Below, piece after piece: positions 18,958-26,629 of a stretch of DNA of 64,000 nucleotides. Source of the DNA: Bacteroidaceae bacterium (lineage in GTDB: Bacteria > Bacteroidota > Bacteroidia > Bacteroidales > Bacteroidaceae). The notes beneath the pieces are model-generated. The model was not told where the DNA came from and searched no databases. It saw only the letters and a program-made list of their open reading frames with translations. Numbering within the stretch: the stretch's first letter is position 1; each line of letters opens with the position of its first letter. Position numbers and translations under genes: made by a program. Location of the stretch: the NCBI GenBank assembly GCA_017547165.1, contig JAFYQK010000021.1:22615-86614 (forward strand). Reading direction: 5' to 3'.

Positions 18958-20004
18958 CTATTGGTGGCCCTCTGTGGAAGACTCCATCCACTTGTGGTAA
19001 TGCCTCCATGCTGTGGAGCGATGACGGAATCCTGCATGGAAGAAAAGTTCTTGGATATTGGCTTGGGGATTGCGTTTCAACTCTTCGGCCACATAGGCTA
19101 TGCGGCGTCTGGAAATGTATTCGCTGAAAGTCATTCCTACATTGCGCTTGAAGGCATCGTTTACGTAGGTGCGGTTGGAGAAGACTTGCTGCGTCAGGGT
19201 TGACAGGTTCATGTCTGGGTTGCGCCACCCCTTGTTGTCATCTATTATCACTAATATCTTCTTCCAAAGATGGTCGTGCTCAAGGTTCGTATTCGTGCTT
19301 TCTTCCAGAAGTTCAGGTTGGGCGGGCATTACAACCAGGCGTTCATTCAGTTCATAATGTGTTATTCCAAAGAAAAAGCCTGTCCATGTAATCTGATGAA
19401 AGAGTACTAAAATGGGTGCATGAGTCAGCTGTATCAGAAAATGCAGTAGTCCAATCAGGCAGAACCCCATGGCATAGGCCATAATGAGTTTCTTGTCGAC
19501 GCTGCTCCGACGCCAATCATAGGGGACAAGAAAGAGAGAAAAACAATAGAATAGCATCGTGCAAATGGCGAATAGACGAAACAACACGTTGAACTCGCCA
19601 AGGTGCAGCCAAAGGTCGGCATAATTGTTTAAGGTAGTGTACTCGATGCCTGCACACATGCCCACGAACACCAATATAAGCAGGGGGGCTAACAACAGGG
19701 CGTACACCTTGACTTTGCTGATTGACGGCCGGATAACCTCGAGAGGATACAAGAAGAAGGTCATCTGCATGAGCAGTGGCACAAAGGTATGCTCAGGTTC
19801 AAAAAGGGTTGCGTCAACAACTAAGCTCTCGTTCCAGGTGCGAAAAATAAATACGAAGGTAGTCAGGGCAGACAACCAGCTGAATATTGCCTGAATGTGG
19901 CGGGAATAGTCGCCAGTTTCTTTGCGGCGCCTCCATAGCAAGATGCCGCAGGCGGTGAGTCCTATGGTCATCAGCAATAGGACTATTGTGAATATTACTT
20001 TCAT
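18958..20004 (-). CDS. AraC-type HTH regulator with N-terminal membrane domain
   Basis: A 348-residue protein. The N-terminal 230 residues hold about six to seven hydrophobic segments (for example VIFTIVLLLMTIGLTACGIL, VYALLLAPLLILVFVGMC, LFAICTMLFYCFSLFLV). The C-terminal 100 residues are an AraC/XylS helix-turn-helix domain (DMNLSTLTQQVFSNRTYVNDAFKRNVGMTF and ISRRRIAYVAEEL, FFHAGFRHRSTAWRHYHKW). Membrane-embedded AraC regulators are common in Bacteroidota. Its start is 4 bp from the ksgA stop, so it is translated from the ksgA message. The neighbouring MACPF/DUF3089 pair, in the same orientation but separated by a terminator, is a possible target (inference). Confidence 0.85.
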   Translation of the reverse strand: MKVIFTIVLLLMTIGLTACGILLWRRRKETGDYSRHIQAIFSWLSALTTFVFIFRTWNESLVVDATLFEPEHTFVPLLMQMTFFLYPLEVIRPSISKVKVYALLLAPLLILVFVGMCAGIEYTTLNNYADLWLHLGEFNVLFRLFAICTMLFYCFSLFLVPYDWRRSSVDKKLIMAYAMGFCLIGLLHFLIQLTHAPILVLFHQITWTGFFFGITHYELNERLVVMPAQPELLEESTNTNLEHDHLWKKILVIIDDNKGWRNPDMNLSTLTQQVFSNRTYVNDAFKRNVGMTFSEYISRRRIAYVAEELKRNPQANIQELFFHAGFRHRSTAWRHYHKWMESSTEGHQ

Positions 20005-20008
20005 GAAG

Positions 20009-20788
20009 TTACTTCTTGGTATCTGCCATGTGTATTGTTATGTCATTGGTCAGCAGTATGAATTGCTCTACGGAAAGTTGCTCCGGACGCATGGTTCCAA
20101 ACGGATGCTCTGCTGGAATCAGCCCCTTCAGCGAGCCTCTCAGCATCTTTCTTCTTTGCTGGAAACTCTGCTTAACTATGCGTGTGAGCAGCGCGACATC
20201 GCACCCGGGGTCGGTGACACCGTTGCGTGTCATGCGTATCACAGCAGAATGCACCTTGGGCGGCGGGTTGAACACACCTGGAGGCACGGTGAAGAGGTAA
20301 TCCACATCGTACCACAGCTGTATGAGCACCGTGATGATGCCGAAGGCCTTTGTGCCGGGCTTGGCAGCCAAACGTTCGGCAACTTCCTTCTGTATCATGC
20401 CCGTACAACATGGGATATAATCCTTGAAGTCAAGCATCTTGAAGAATATCTGTGATGAGATGTTGTAGGGGTAGTTGCCGGTGAGTACAAATTTGCCTCC
20501 ATCGAAGGTGCGGTCAAGGTGCATTTTCAGGAAATCGTCGGCAATGATGTTGTCTTCAAACTCGGGATATGTCTTGCGCAGGTATTCCACGCTTTCTGAG
20601 TCCAGTTCCACCACTTTCAGTGGGCGTGGCTTCTGCATCAGGTATTGGGTCATTACACCCATGCCAGGACCTACCTCAAGTACGGGTATGTCTGGATATG
20701 CGTCAACAGTGTCGGCAATGCGCTTTGCTATGCTGAGGTCTGTCAAAAAATGCTGTCCGAGAAACTTTTTCGGCTTAACGAGGGGCAT
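20009..20788 (-). CDS. rsmA: 16S rRNA dimethyladenosine transferase KsgA/RsmA
   Basis: A 259-residue class I methyltransferase that dimethylates A1518 and A1519 of 16S rRNA late in small-subunit assembly. The start MPLVKPKKFLGQHFLTD is the family N-terminus. SAM motif I is VLEVGPGMGVMTQYL, and the catalytic NYPYNISSQIFFKML contains the NxPY motif. An ORF extends nine codons further upstream, but MPLVKPKK is the conserved start. It forms an operon with the AraC-type regulator, whose ATG follows 4 bp after the stop. The upstream side is divergent with the flippase-like gene. Confidence 0.93.
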   Translation of the reverse strand: MPLVKPKKFLGQHFLTDLSIAKRIADTVDAYPDIPVLEVGPGMGVMTQYLMQKPRPLKVVELDSESVEYLRKTYPEFEDNIIADDFLKMHLDRTFDGGKFVLTGNYPYNISSQIFFKMLDFKDYIPCCTGMIQKEVAERLAAKPGTKAFGIITVLIQLWYDVDYLFTVPPGVFNPPPKVHSAVIRMTRNGVTDPGCDVALLTRIVKQSFQQRRKMLRGSLKGLIPAEHPFGTMRPEQLSVEQFILLTNDITIHMADTKK

Positions 20789-20867
20789 ATATAGGATTTT
20801 TTTGTATTTTTGCATACGAAGATACGGAGATTTAAGTAATGTACCAAAGAAATCGCCTTTTTATTTT

Positions 20868-21860
20868 GTGAAGCAAATCCTGAAACATATACTGAGAATA
20901 GTTTTGCCCTTGCTTCTGGCTACCGTGATATTGCACTGGATGTACCGGGGAGTGGACTGGGGTGGCGTGTGGGCTGCCCTGGAGGGTGGAATGAACTGGT
21001 GGTGGATGCTCCTGAGCATGCCCTTTGGCGTGTCGGCACAGCTCTTCCGCGCCTTGCGTTGGAGAGTGGTACTGAAGCCCATGGGCGAGAATCCGCGCCT
21101 GTCTACCTGTTGCAACAGCATCTTCCTTAGCTATGCCTCGTCTTTGGCAATTCCACGTGTAGGCGAGGTGCTCAGGTGTGGTGTGCTCTCAAAGTATGAG
21201 AACATCAGTTTTACACGCCTTGTCGGTTCCGTAGTGAGCGAACGTGTGGTGGACATGAGCATGGTGTTCCTCTTTTCGTTGGTGACCATGCTTACGCAGA
21301 TACCTGTGTTTATGGATTTCTTCGACAAGACGGGCCTCAATCTCGGAGGCTTTCTCTGCAGTCTCACCTCTGCTGGCTATTGGGTCACAGGCATTTGTGC
21401 TCTGTCGGCTCTGGTGCTTGTATGGTTTCTGGTGAAGAAGCTGAAGCTTTTCTCCCGTACTAAGGAGAAGCTTTCCAAGCTTACGGAAGGCATGATGAGC
21501 GTGGCGCGTTTAAAGAACCCCTGGCTTTTCCTCCTCTACAGCGCTGGCATCTGGCTCAGCTATTATCTGCATTTCTATATAGCCTTCTATTGCTTTGACT
21601 ATACCGCAGGCCTCGGTCCTGTGGCGGCTCTTGTAGCTTTTGTGGTAGGGTGCTTTGCCGTGCTGGTTCCCACGCCTAACGGGGCAGGTCCCTGGCATTT
21701 TGTGGTGAAGACCGTACTGGTGCTCTATGGCGTGCAGGACAACGATGCCGCCGTCTTTGCCCTCATAGTTCACACCCTGCAGACCATGCTCACCGTGGTG
21801 CTCGGGCTTTATGCTCTGGCTGCCCTGGCCATGACGAGAATGAGGAAAACTGAAAGGTGA
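20868..21860 (+). CDS. LPG synthase-type flippase-like membrane protein (UPF0104)
   Basis: About 330 residues with roughly eight hydrophobic segments (for example ILRIVLPLLLATVILHWMY, MVFLFSLVTMLTQIPVF, WLFLLYSAGIWLSYYLHFYI). The ALRWRVVLKPMG, RVGEVLRCGVLSKYE and PTPNGAGPWHFVV motifs match the lysylphosphatidylglycerol synthase TM region family, also called UPF0104. In MprF, this domain flips a lipid; here no synthase domain is attached, so a lipid or precursor transport role is inferred. The start is GTG at 20868; the longer frame upstream runs antisense to ksgA and is rejected. A -7 box TATTTTTG is at 20805-20812. Its stop codon lies in the 7-bp repeat at 21845. Confidence 0.85.
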   Translation: MKQILKHILRIVLPLLLATVILHWMYRGVDWGGVWAALEGGMNWWWMLLSMPFGVSAQLFRALRWRVVLKPMGENPRLSTCCNSIFLSYASSLAIPRVGEVLRCGVLSKYENISFTRLVGSVVSERVVDMSMVFLFSLVTMLTQIPVFMDFFDKTGLNLGGFLCSLTSAGYWVTGICALSALVLVWFLVKKLKLFSRTKEKLSKLTEGMMSVARLKNPWLFLLYSAGIWLSYYLHFYIAFYCFDYTAGLGPVAALVAFVVGCFAVLVPTPNGAGPWHFVVKTVLVLYGVQDNDAAVFALIVHTLQTMLTVVLGLYALAALAMTRMRKTER

Positions 21861-21872
21861 AAACGGAAAACC
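21845..21872 (+). repeat. Heptameric tandem repeat, GAAAACT type
   Basis: Four drifting 7-bp units read GAAAACT, GAAAGGT, GAAAACG, GAAAACC. The stop codon of the flippase-like gene (21858-21860) lies inside the array. Confidence 0.65.
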
Positions 21873-21934
21873 CTCCTCTCAAGTCCTCTTCCGTCCTCTT
21901 CCCCCCCAAAAAACAAAACCTAAAATTAATAAAT

Positions 21935-23380
21935 ATGACTATCAACGACCTTAACCCAAGAGAGATTTGGCAGAACTTCCATCTGCTTACACAAGTGCCC
22001 CGTCCAAGCGGACATTTGCAGAAGGTGCAGGAATTCCTTCTTCAGTGGGCTGCCGAGCGCGGTATAGAGGCATTCAAGGACAATGCCGAGAACATCGTCA
22101 TGCGCAAGCCCGCCACACCTGGCAAGGAGAACTGTCGCACTGCTGTGCTTCAAGCCCATATGGATATGGTTCCTCAGAAGACCGATGAGAGCACACACAA
22201 TTTTGAGACAGATCCCATTGAAACTTGGGTAGATGGAGAGTGGCTTAAGGCAAAGGGAACCACCCTGGGCGCTGACGATGGTATTGGTGTGGCTGCTATC
22301 ATGGCCGTAATGGAGGCCAAGGATATCGAGCACGGTCCTTTGGAAGCTCTTATCACTGCTGACGAAGAAACATGCATGTATGGTGTGAACCACCTGAGTG
22401 CAGATACTCTTAAGGGTGATATCCTTTTGAATATTGATAACGAGAATATGGGAGAATTTGTCATCGGCAGTGCTGGTGGTGTAAACATTACCGCAACTAT
22501 GAAGTATCAAGAGGTGGATACCGATGCCGACGATGTTGCTGTAAAGGTTTGCGTAGCAGGTTTGCGTGGCGGTCATTCTGGTCTTGAAATTAACGAGGGA
22601 CGTGGCAATGCAAACAAACTTCTTGCTCGCATTGTGCGTCAGGCAATACTTGACGACGAGGCTCGTCTTGCTTCATGGAAGGGTGGCAATATGCGCAATG
22701 CTATTCCTCGCACAGCAGAGGCCGTGTTAACTTTGCCCAAAGAGAATGTTGACGACCTGAAGGAATTGTGCGAGTTCTGCCAGAAACAGTTTGTCGATGA
22801 GTATCGTGGTGTAGAGCATAGCATAGAGGTCACTCTGCATGAGGTTGCTCTTCCTGCCAAGCAGGTTCCCGTAGAGATTCAGGACAATCTCATCAGCGCT
22901 ATCATGGCATGCCACAACGGCGTGTTGCGTTTCATTCCCAGCATTCCTCGTGTTGTAGAGACAAGCAGCAACCTTGCTATCATTAACATTGGCGAGGGCA
23001 ATGCAGAAATTCTTATTCTTGCCCGTAGCAGTTGTGACACTCAGTTGGAGTTCTTGCAGGAGATGATGGTATGTACCTTTGGTATGGTTGGCATGAAGGT
23101 TGAGTTTGGCGGACAGTATGGTAGTTGGCAGCCCAACTTTGACTCTCCAATCGTAGCTAAAATGGTAGAAGTTTATAAAGATTGTTTCCATGAGGATGCC
23201 AAGGTAGAGGTATGTCATGCAGGACTTGAGTGCAGTATCATCGGCGCTGTTTATCCCAACATGGATTTGGTTAGCTTTGGTCCCACCCTGCGTTCTCCTC
23301 ATACTCCAGATGAGCGTTGCAATATTCCAAGTGTAGAGAAGTTCTGGGTATTCCTCAAGGCCCTGCTGGCAAGCATTTAA
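21935..23380 (+). CDS. pepD: Aminoacyl-histidine dipeptidase (M20)
   Basis: A 481-residue M20 metallopeptidase that cleaves Xaa-His dipeptides and other dipeptides. The start MTINDLNPREIWQNF is the family start; a longer frame upstream runs into the heptameric repeat. The metal-binding motifs are AVLQAHMDMVPQK (first His and Asp), GADDGIGVAAIMAVME (second Asp, DDG) and ADEETCMYGVNHL (catalytic Glu-Glu). The lid/dimerisation domain lies at residues about 210-390, with GLRGGHSGLEINEGRGNANK, and a late metal His is in RSPHTPDERC. Length is that of PepD. Likely cytosolic. Confidence 0.92.
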   Translation: MTINDLNPREIWQNFHLLTQVPRPSGHLQKVQEFLLQWAAERGIEAFKDNAENIVMRKPATPGKENCRTAVLQAHMDMVPQKTDESTHNFETDPIETWVDGEWLKAKGTTLGADDGIGVAAIMAVMEAKDIEHGPLEALITADEETCMYGVNHLSADTLKGDILLNIDNENMGEFVIGSAGGVNITATMKYQEVDTDADDVAVKVCVAGLRGGHSGLEINEGRGNANKLLARIVRQAILDDEARLASWKGGNMRNAIPRTAEAVLTLPKENVDDLKELCEFCQKQFVDEYRGVEHSIEVTLHEVALPAKQVPVEIQDNLISAIMACHNGVLRFIPSIPRVVETSSNLAIINIGEGNAEILILARSSCDTQLEFLQEMMVCTFGMVGMKVEFGGQYGSWQPNFDSPIVAKMVEVYKDCFHEDAKVEVCHAGLECSIIGAVYPNMDLVSFGPTLRSPHTPDERCNIPSVEKFWVFLKALLASI

Positions 23381-23383
23381 TAG

Positions 23384-23475
23384 AGAACGGTGATCGGTTA
23401 GCGTGGAGCGGTAATGTTCGTTCCCCGCTAACCGCTAACCGCTCATCCGCTTCCCGTTTTCACCTTCCCGTTTGA
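23384..23475 (+). repeat. Heptameric tandem repeat with an inverted half, GCTAACC type
   Basis: Seven-bp units (GAACGGT, GATCGGT, TAGCGTG, GAGCGGT and, in opposite orientation, GCTAACC twice, GCTCATC) fill the gap between pepD and ilvA. The two halves are partly complementary (CGGTTAGCG with CGCTAACCG), so the transcript can form a stem. Confidence 0.65.
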
Positions 23476-23479
23476 AAAG

Positions 23480-24682
23480 ATGAATTTAGACGAATTGTAC
23501 AAAGCACGATATGTGCTCAATGGTATTATCAGGCGTACGGATTTGGTTCAAGCTCCACGTTTAAATCCGGATGCCGACATATATCTCAAACCAGAGAATC
23601 TCCAAGTTACTGGTTCGTTCAAGGTTAGAGGGGCATGCTATAAGATATCACAACTTTCCGAAGAAGAGAAACGACGTGGTGTCATAGCTTGTTCTGCAGG
23701 CAATCATGCCCAGGGCGTGGCATTAGGAGCTACGCATGCTGGTGTTAAATCACTTATCTGTTTGCCAGAAGGAGCTCCCATCAGCAAGGTTGAGGCGACT
23801 CGTCGATATGGAGCCGACATATGTCTTGTTCCTGGTGTTTATGATGATGCCTACAACCATGCCCTTAAACTTAGAGACGAACATGGCTATGCTTTTGTAC
23901 ATCCTTTTGACGATGAGAAGGTAATCGCTGGTCAGGGCACTATCGGACTTGAGTTGCTTGAGCAATTACCCGATGTACAGGTTGTTGTCGTGCCCATCGG
24001 TGGCGGTGGATTGGCAAGTGGCATCGCCTATGCAATCAAGAGTCTAAATCCCTCTGTCGAGGTATGGGGAGTGCAGGCTGCCGGAGCACCCAGTATGTAT
24101 CAGAGTATGACCGATGGTCACAAAAAGTGCCTTTCTGGAGTGAGTACTGTTGCCGATGGCATTGCCGTGAAACAGCCAGGCGATATCACCTACGAGATGT
24201 GTCAGAAGTATCTTGATGGTATTGTCACCGTAACAGAGGATGAAATTTGCGCTGCCATACTTGCCATCATTGAGCAACAGAAGATGGTGGTAGAGGGAGC
24301 TGGAGCTGTAGCCGTGGCGGCCGCTATGTTTGGCAAGGTTCCTGTGACTGGCAAGAAAACGATCTGCATCTTGAGCGGTGGCAATGTAGATGTAACTATA
24401 CTCAACCGAGTTATCCATCGTGGTTTGGTTAAAAGTGGTCGCATTTGTAAATTCACTGTAAAGTTAGAAGACAAACCCGGACAACTTGTTGGTGTTAGTC
24501 AGATTATTTCTTCTAAGGGTGGCAATGTGGTGAAGGTTAGTCATGAGCGTAATGATGACTCTGACCGTGTAACCGATTGTATTCTTCAAATTCGAGTTGA
24601 GACACGTAATATGGAACATATAGATTCCATATGCTCTGCCCTCGAAGAAGCTGGCTTCGATGTAACTTGCCAAATACATTAA
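23480..24682 (+). CDS. ilvA: Threonine ammonia-lyase with ACT domain
   Basis: A 400-residue PLP enzyme that deaminates threonine to 2-oxobutanoate, the first step of isoleucine synthesis. The PLP lysine is K48 in SFKVRGA, the phosphate-binding loop is GGGGLASG (near residue 175), and SAGNHAQGVA contacts the substrate. Residues about 325-400 form an ACT domain (FTVKLEDKPGQLVGVSQII) that suggests allosteric control by isoleucine or valine. The one-ACT-domain form is shorter than E. coli IlvA and typical for Bacteroidota. It precedes ridA by 38 bp, and ridA acts on the product of this enzyme. Confidence 0.92.
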   Translation: MNLDELYKARYVLNGIIRRTDLVQAPRLNPDADIYLKPENLQVTGSFKVRGACYKISQLSEEEKRRGVIACSAGNHAQGVALGATHAGVKSLICLPEGAPISKVEATRRYGADICLVPGVYDDAYNHALKLRDEHGYAFVHPFDDEKVIAGQGTIGLELLEQLPDVQVVVVPIGGGGLASGIAYAIKSLNPSVEVWGVQAAGAPSMYQSMTDGHKKCLSGVSTVADGIAVKQPGDITYEMCQKYLDGIVTVTEDEICAAILAIIEQQKMVVEGAGAVAVAAAMFGKVPVTGKKTICILSGGNVDVTILNRVIHRGLVKSGRICKFTVKLEDKPGQLVGVSQIISSKGGNVVKVSHERNDDSDRVTDCILQIRVETRNMEHIDSICSALEEAGFDVTCQIH

Positions 24683-24720
24683 GAAAGTAAAGTAAAGGTA
24701 AAAAACGTAAAAGAATAACT

Positions 24721-25095
24721 ATGAACGTAATCAGTACAGACAAAGCGCCTGCGGCTATCGGTCCATATAGTCAGGCAATAGAAGTAAATGGTATGGTATT
24801 TTGTAGCGGTCAGATACCTATTGATCCTGCTACTGGTAATTTTGTAGAGGGTGGTATCCAGGAGCAGACCCGTCAGGTACTGATAAATGCCTCTCAGGTT
24901 TTGGCTGCAGCTGGCACCGACCTTTCTCATGTGGTGAAGACAACTGTATTCCTTAGTGATATGGCAAACTTTGTTGCCATGAACGAAGTTTATGCACAGT
25001 TCTTCAGCCAGCCTTTCCCTGCACGCTCTGCCGTAGCGGTGAAGGACCTTCCCAAAGGTGCCTTGGTCGAGATCGAGGTTTGGGCAGTTAAGTAA
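24721..25095 (+). CDS. ridA: RidA family enamine/imine deaminase
   Basis: A 124-residue protein that hydrolyses 2-aminoacrylate and 2-aminocrotonate, the reactive intermediates made by PLP enzymes such as IlvA. The family signature is in APAAIGPYSQAI, and the catalytic Arg is in PARSAVAV near the C-terminus. Length is standard. It sits 38 bp after ilvA on the same strand and is followed by a strong terminator, so it is the last gene of the operon. The functional link with IlvA supports the call. Confidence 0.92.
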   Translation: MNVISTDKAPAAIGPYSQAIEVNGMVFCSGQIPIDPATGNFVEGGIQEQTRQVLINASQVLAAAGTDLSHVVKTTVFLSDMANFVAMNEVYAQFFSQPFPARSAVAVKDLPKGALVEIEVWAVK

Positions 25096-25111
25096 TTTAG
25101 AAACTATATGA

Positions 25112-25156
25112 TTTTAGGGTTTCCTGGCTTGTCTTGGGAAACCCTAAAATCTTTTT
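25112..25156 (+). terminator. Rho-independent terminator after ridA
   Basis: A perfect 13-bp stem (25112-25124 with 25137-25149), then TCTTTTT. It can also serve the convergent patatin gene. Confidence 0.9.
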
Positions 25157-25181
25157 GGAAGTTTTTGGTAATCATAGGAAA

Positions 25182-25221
25182 TCCTAAGTCGTCCTATGTT
25201 GTCTTAGATTATCCTAGAAAT
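25182..25221 (+). repeat. 10-bp period tandem repeat, TCCTA core
   Basis: Four head-to-tail 10-bp units begin TCCTAAGTCG, TCCTATGTTG, TCTTAGATTA, TCCTAGAAAT. Degenerate further copies continue on both sides to about 25253. It lies between the ridA terminator and the 3' end of the patatin gene. Confidence 0.6.
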
Positions 25222-25253
25222 AATAGGGAGAATTCTAATATTTTAGGGATATT

Positions 25254-26093
25254 CTAATCTTTTTGTAAATTGAATGTTTTTTCTGCTGCGTCGCGGCCCA
25301 TTTGATAGACGATTTTCATCTTTTCTATGTTCTGCTCGGTACGCCCTATGGGAAGCGTGTCGTTGGGGGCTATGACAGTAATGCGACCAGCCTTTTCCTC
25401 TTGTGCAAGATATTCAAGTTGAGCGTTGTACATGATGTGGCGACGGTTCATTATCTTTATGATAGCAGGGTATTTGCGCATGAAGGTGCGGAAGAGAGGC
25501 ATCAGTTTGGTGCGCTTCTTAGTGAACCCGAGCGGTTGGGTTAGTACAACAATGTTGTAATCAAAACCTTGCTCCTGAAAATATTTTAGAGGTATGCTGT
25601 CCGCCATACCGCCATCAAGCATCAGTCTACCTCCCACCTTCACCGGTTTTGAGACCAAAGGTAGGGAAGAAGAGGCGCGAAGCCATTCCATGAACTCATA
25701 GTTGACAGGAGCAGTGAGGTGCTTGTAGACGGGCTCGCCTGTGAGTACATCGGTGCACACGATATGGTATTCCACATTGCTCTTGTTGAAGGTCTCTTTG
25801 TCGAAGGGGTCGAGCACATCGGGCAGGGTATGATAGGCAAACTCGCCATCCATCAAATTACCTGTGCGTAGAAGGTTGCGCACTCCCATATATCGAGGTT
25901 CGTCCTTCATGTTGATGTTGTAGCGTAAAATTCTGCCCGGTTGCTTGGAAATATAGTTGCAACCAAAGCAAGCCCCAGCAGAGACACCTACGATACCATC
26001 TACCTTGATGTTGCGCTCCATCATCACGTCAAGCACTCCTGCCGTAAAGAGTCCACGCATGCCTCCACCTTCAAGTACGAGTCCAGTTTTCAT
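25254..26093 (-). CDS. Patatin-like phospholipase
   Basis: A 279-residue patatin-domain protein, a Ser-Asp dyad lipid acyl hydrolase. The oxyanion-hole motif is LEGGGMRG at the N-terminus, the nucleophile is in GVSAGA (GxSxG, Ser near residue 41) and the catalytic Asp is in LDGGMAD (DGG). The start MKTGLVLEGGG was chosen because it directly precedes the glycine loop, and the upstream 13-codon extension covers a hairpin. No signal peptide or membrane anchor, so probably cytoplasmic or peripheral; short YjjU-type patatins have this layout. Substrate not known. Confidence 0.87.
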   Translation of the reverse strand: MKTGLVLEGGGMRGLFTAGVLDVMMERNIKVDGIVGVSAGACFGCNYISKQPGRILRYNINMKDEPRYMGVRNLLRTGNLMDGEFAYHTLPDVLDPFDKETFNKSNVEYHIVCTDVLTGEPVYKHLTAPVNYEFMEWLRASSSLPLVSKPVKVGGRLMLDGGMADSIPLKYFQEQGFDYNIVVLTQPLGFTKKRTKLMPLFRTFMRKYPAIIKIMNRRHIMYNAQLEYLAQEEKAGRITVIAPNDTLPIGRTEQNIEKMKIVYQMGRDAAEKTFNLQKD

Positions 26094-26102
26094 AGTATAT
26101 TG

Positions 26103-26142
26103 CAAAAAAACTCTCCCCAAACCTCTCTGCAAGAGAGGGGAG
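26103..26142 (-). terminator. Terminator between the small 26230 gene and the patatin gene
   Basis: On the minus strand, CTCCCC pairs with GGGGAG around an inner CCTCTCT/AGAGAGG hairpin, followed by seven T. It lies about 10 bp upstream of the patatin start, so it could also act as an attenuator. Confidence 0.6.
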
Positions 26143-26229
26143 TGGTATCAACAGGAAAGTCTGATATTGATTTAATTTTTAAGTATACTCATATCTTCTC
26201 CCACCTTTTGGGGAGGTATGGAACTCTGT

Positions 26230-26475
26230 TTACATCATCGCGCCCAGAATACGCTGGAAGAAACCGGGATGCTCTTCCTTCCAATGCTGGATGGCATCGT
26301 TGAGGGCTTTAACATCTACCTGCTCGGGAGTGAGCACACGACCATCCTGCATCTTCACGGTGATGTTAAGATTCTCGTCCGATGTAGAACTCTCTATGCC
26401 AGCATGGTTCAGTACCAAGTGTCCCTCGCAAGCATCGGTGAGGGCGGTGAGCATATTCAATGTTATTTCGTCCAT
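26230..26475 (-). CDS. Small conserved hypothetical protein
   Basis: An 81-residue acidic protein starting MDEITLNMLTALTDACEGHLVLN; a 10-codon extension upstream has no support. It contains two helical blocks and an EHPGFFQRILG C-terminus. No membrane segment or signal. I do not recognise the family. Translation is in a compact frame with normal codon use, and it has its own terminator at 26103. It diverges from the alpha-2-macroglobulin gene. Confidence 0.6.
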   Translation of the reverse strand: MDEITLNMLTALTDACEGHLVLNHAGIESSTSDENLNITVKMQDGRVLTPEQVDVKALNDAIQHWKEEHPGFFQRILGAMM

Positions 26476-26573
26476 AAAATGCTGTGTTTTTAATTTACTG
26501 CCCAAAGTTATATAAATAAATTTAAAACTTGCGTAGAAAATGTTTAATTAAAGATAAATAGAACACTTTTTAG

Positions 26574-26605
26574 TTGTTTAGTATTAGGTAATTATATTAC
26601 TTTTG
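26574..26605 (+). promoter_or_regulatory. Promoter of the alpha-2-macroglobulin gene
   Basis: TTG at 26574-26576, a 21 bp spacer and TACTTTTG at 26598-26605. The start codon is at 26630, so the leader is short. Confidence 0.6.
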
Positions 26606-26629
26606 CAGATAGACATAAAATAATAATTG

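Noticed and set aside
20475-20867. N-terminal extension of the flippase-like gene.
   Set aside because: It runs antisense to ksgA. The GTG at 20868 is the first start after the -7 box that gives the family N-terminus.
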